7,264 nucleotides of DNA from a bacterium (GTDB lineage Bacteria; Cyanobacteriota; Vampirovibrionia; Obscuribacterales; Obscuribacteraceae), in NCBI GenBank assembly GCA_030431355.1, contig JAUIJG010000276.1, positions 1 to 7,264 on the forward strand, written 5' to 3'. A program made the translations under genes and the position numbers. The stretch's first letter is position 1. The number at the start of each line of letters is the position of its first letter. Below the pieces are notes generated by a model. It worked only from the letters and a program-made list of their open reading frames with translations, did no database searches and was not told the origin of the DNA. Of the stretch, positions 6,072-7,264 are shown piece after piece.

Positions 6072-6578
6072 TCAGTCGGCGAAGAGCGTTTCGAGATGAA
6101 GCCAGAGAACTTCCAGCTCCTTGTCTTCATGGTCGCGGAGGGCCGCTTCGAAGTCGGCATGCTCCTCTTTGTACATGGAGAACTTCTTCTCGTTCTTGGT
6201 TCTCTTCGAATGCTCGACATTGGCGATGCGATCACAGAGTTTCACGAGGATGGCGGATCGCTTTGTTGCGATCTTGGCCAGAGTCTTGGTTTTCCGTTCT
6301 TTGCGGGTTTCTCCCGGTTCGTCGGAAACCAGTGATACGTCTTCGACAACATCTTCTGGGAAGCCTGCGTTGAGCATGTCGGCTTCTTCCTTGTCGGTGT
6401 CTTCGATGACGTCGTGACCGTAGCACTTCATCAGTGTCAGGTCGTCCACAAAGCCGAATCGTACGGCTACCTCAGCCACGCGGTCGAGGTGGAATTCATA
6501 GGGATGGCGTCCGTATGTCTGGTCGCCATGAGCTTCCACGCACCAACGCCTGGCTTCTTCAAGCGTGATTTGTTTCAT
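6072..6578 (-). CDS. Stand-alone HD-domain (p)ppGpp hydrolase-like protein (MESH1/small alarmone hydrolase type)
   Basis: A 168-residue protein made of one RelA/SpoT-type HD hydrolase domain. The family motifs appear in order: RHPYEFHLDRVAEVA (24-38) with metal ligand H30; GHDVIED (54-60) with H55, D56, E59 and D60; and LVKLCDRIANVEH (111-123) with metal ligand D116. The 60-residue spacing from D56 to D116 equals that between the matching aspartates of human MESH1. The expected reaction is Mn-dependent removal of the 3' pyrophosphate from ppGpp or pppGpp; MESH1 also hydrolyses NADPH. No synthetase, TGS or ACT domain is present, so it is not a full-length Rel. The charged segment KRTKNEKKFSMYKEEHADFEAAL (125-147) is likely helical. 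The ATG at 6578 follows AAAAGGTG at a good distance; a GTG three codons upstream (6587) is less well placed. It is followed by an intrinsic terminator, then the GGDEF gene on the same strand. Confidence 0.9.
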   Translation of the reverse strand: MKQITLEEARRWCVEAHGDQTYGRHPYEFHLDRVAEVAVRFGFVDDLTLMKCYGHDVIEDTDKEEADMLNAGFPEDVVEDVSLVSDEPGETRKERKTKTLAKIATKRSAILVKLCDRIANVEHSKRTKNEKKFSMYKEEHADFEAALRDHEDKELEVLWLHLETLFAD

Positions 6579-7264
6579 GGCATTCACCTTTTGAGTTTGT
6601 TCTCGCCGAATCGTTTTGGCTCCTGGGGGGAAAGGGCGAGGCTCTCCGGAGCTGTTTCAAGGGGATTCCGTCACCGAAGTCTTAGCGTATCAAAACCAGA
6701 AGCCGTACCACCAGGAAAGCATTGATGCTCGTGGTTTGGAATCTTCGTGGATTGATTATCGTTGAGTTTCTGGTTCTTTTGGCTTTTGATTATTCTGGTG
6801 ACAGGAATGTCTTTAAGTTATCAAGAACAATATCTAAACTAAATAGTCTCAGCCTTTGCCTTTCTCTGTCCCTGGGAGACAATTCCGGATTAAAAAGGGG
6901 TGAATGCCTTGCATAGTTGAGAAACGGGGAGTTTCAAAATATTGCTGATTGGCCCACTATTGCCCTGGACTACTTAGCGCTAGCTTTTAATTTTTACCTG
7001 GTTAAGTTTTTAGACCGATGGTCTGGAATTACTGGGTTCTGTTGCTGAAAAGGCTTATGGCTAAACGGTTCTGTAAATTCCTCCGAGAACTGCGCTAGGA
7101 CGAAGGCTCTGACTAAATGAGGCTTTTGCCTTTTGGGCTCGAGCTTCTCAAAAGAGTTCATGACATAAACAACTATCTTTACTGGGTTTTAGTGGACGGA
7201 GAGTGTTAGAAGGGAGCCGTTCTTTCAATCTTTTCTCCATATAGGAAACTGTTCCAACCAAGCA
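6579..7264. other. Long region without a convincing gene upstream of the HD gene
   Basis: Nearly 690 bases with no frame that looks like a real protein. It must contain the promoter of the HD gene, but I found no clear -35/-10 pair on the minus strand. Structure seen: an AGACC/GGTCT hairpin (7012-7024), an 8-bp palindrome TAGCGCTA (6975-6982), and an AGGC-TTTT-GCCT hairpin (about 7120-7131). Short repeated words are TTACTGGGTT at 7029 and 7179, GCGCTAG at 6977 and 7092, and AAGGCT followed by CTAAA at 7050 and 7103. A 63-codon plus-strand frame at 6725-6916 has an AGGAAAG before its ATG, but the encoded protein is low-complexity Leu/Ser and is not called. Confidence 0.4.

Noticed and set aside
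6725..6916. Plus-strand 63-codon frame with AGGAAAG before an ATG
   Set aside because: The N-terminus is hydrophobic but the rest is low-complexity Leu/Ser (SLSLCLSLSLG) with no recognisable feature; kept only as a remote possibility of a small membrane protein.
7148..7264. Minus-strand frame open at the right edge, 39 codons ending in TGA
   Set aside because: An open stretch of this length is expected by chance and the residues suggest no domain; more sequence to the right would decide.

Overview
The window looks like chromosomal DNA of a free-living bacterium with balanced base composition (by eye near 50% GC). Protein genes have clear Shine-Dalgarno sites and the spacers are long, 100 to nearly 700 bases. 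Nothing in it fixes the taxon. Large gaps, small TPR and membrane proteins of unknown role and a receiver-GGDEF regulator would suit an environmental Gram-negative or a non-photosynthetic cyanobacterial relative, but that is only a guess. I see no rRNA, tRNA, CRISPR array, transposase or phage gene.

Layout. Seven of the eight genes lie on the minus strand. Left block (1-1693, minus): a TerC-family membrane protein, then a 130-residue protein that resembles an Nfu/NifU N-terminal domain with a four-cysteine tail, then a two-helix membrane protein that runs off the left edge. A divergent intergenic region (1694-2224) separates terC from the only plus-strand gene, a dienelactone hydrolase family enzyme with an intact Cys-Asp-His triad (2225-2941). 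A long stem-loop that can terminate in both directions (2988-3031) lies between it and the next, convergent block.

Right block (3075-6578, minus), in order of transcription: a stand-alone RelA/SpoT-type HD hydrolase (MESH1-like small alarmone hydrolase); an intrinsic terminator whose T tract abuts a good sigma-70-type promoter; a receiver-receiver-GGDEF protein laid out like PleD but with degenerate receivers, an AGDEI active-site motif and no I-site; a leader with a 14-bp stem-loop; a four-helix membrane protein of 131 residues; and a membrane-anchored TPR protein. The last 680 bases hold no convincing gene.

How they may work together. The best-supported theme is nucleotide second messengers: a predicted (p)ppGpp hydrolase sits directly upstream of a predicted c-di-GMP cyclase, but the terminator and separate promoter between them argue for separate transcription. 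The four-helix protein and the TPR protein may form a pair at the membrane; that is inferred only from adjacency. No established multi-gene system is recognisable. The main novelty candidates are the Nfu-like protein with the Cys tail, the unusual GGDEF regulator and several structured non-coding elements.
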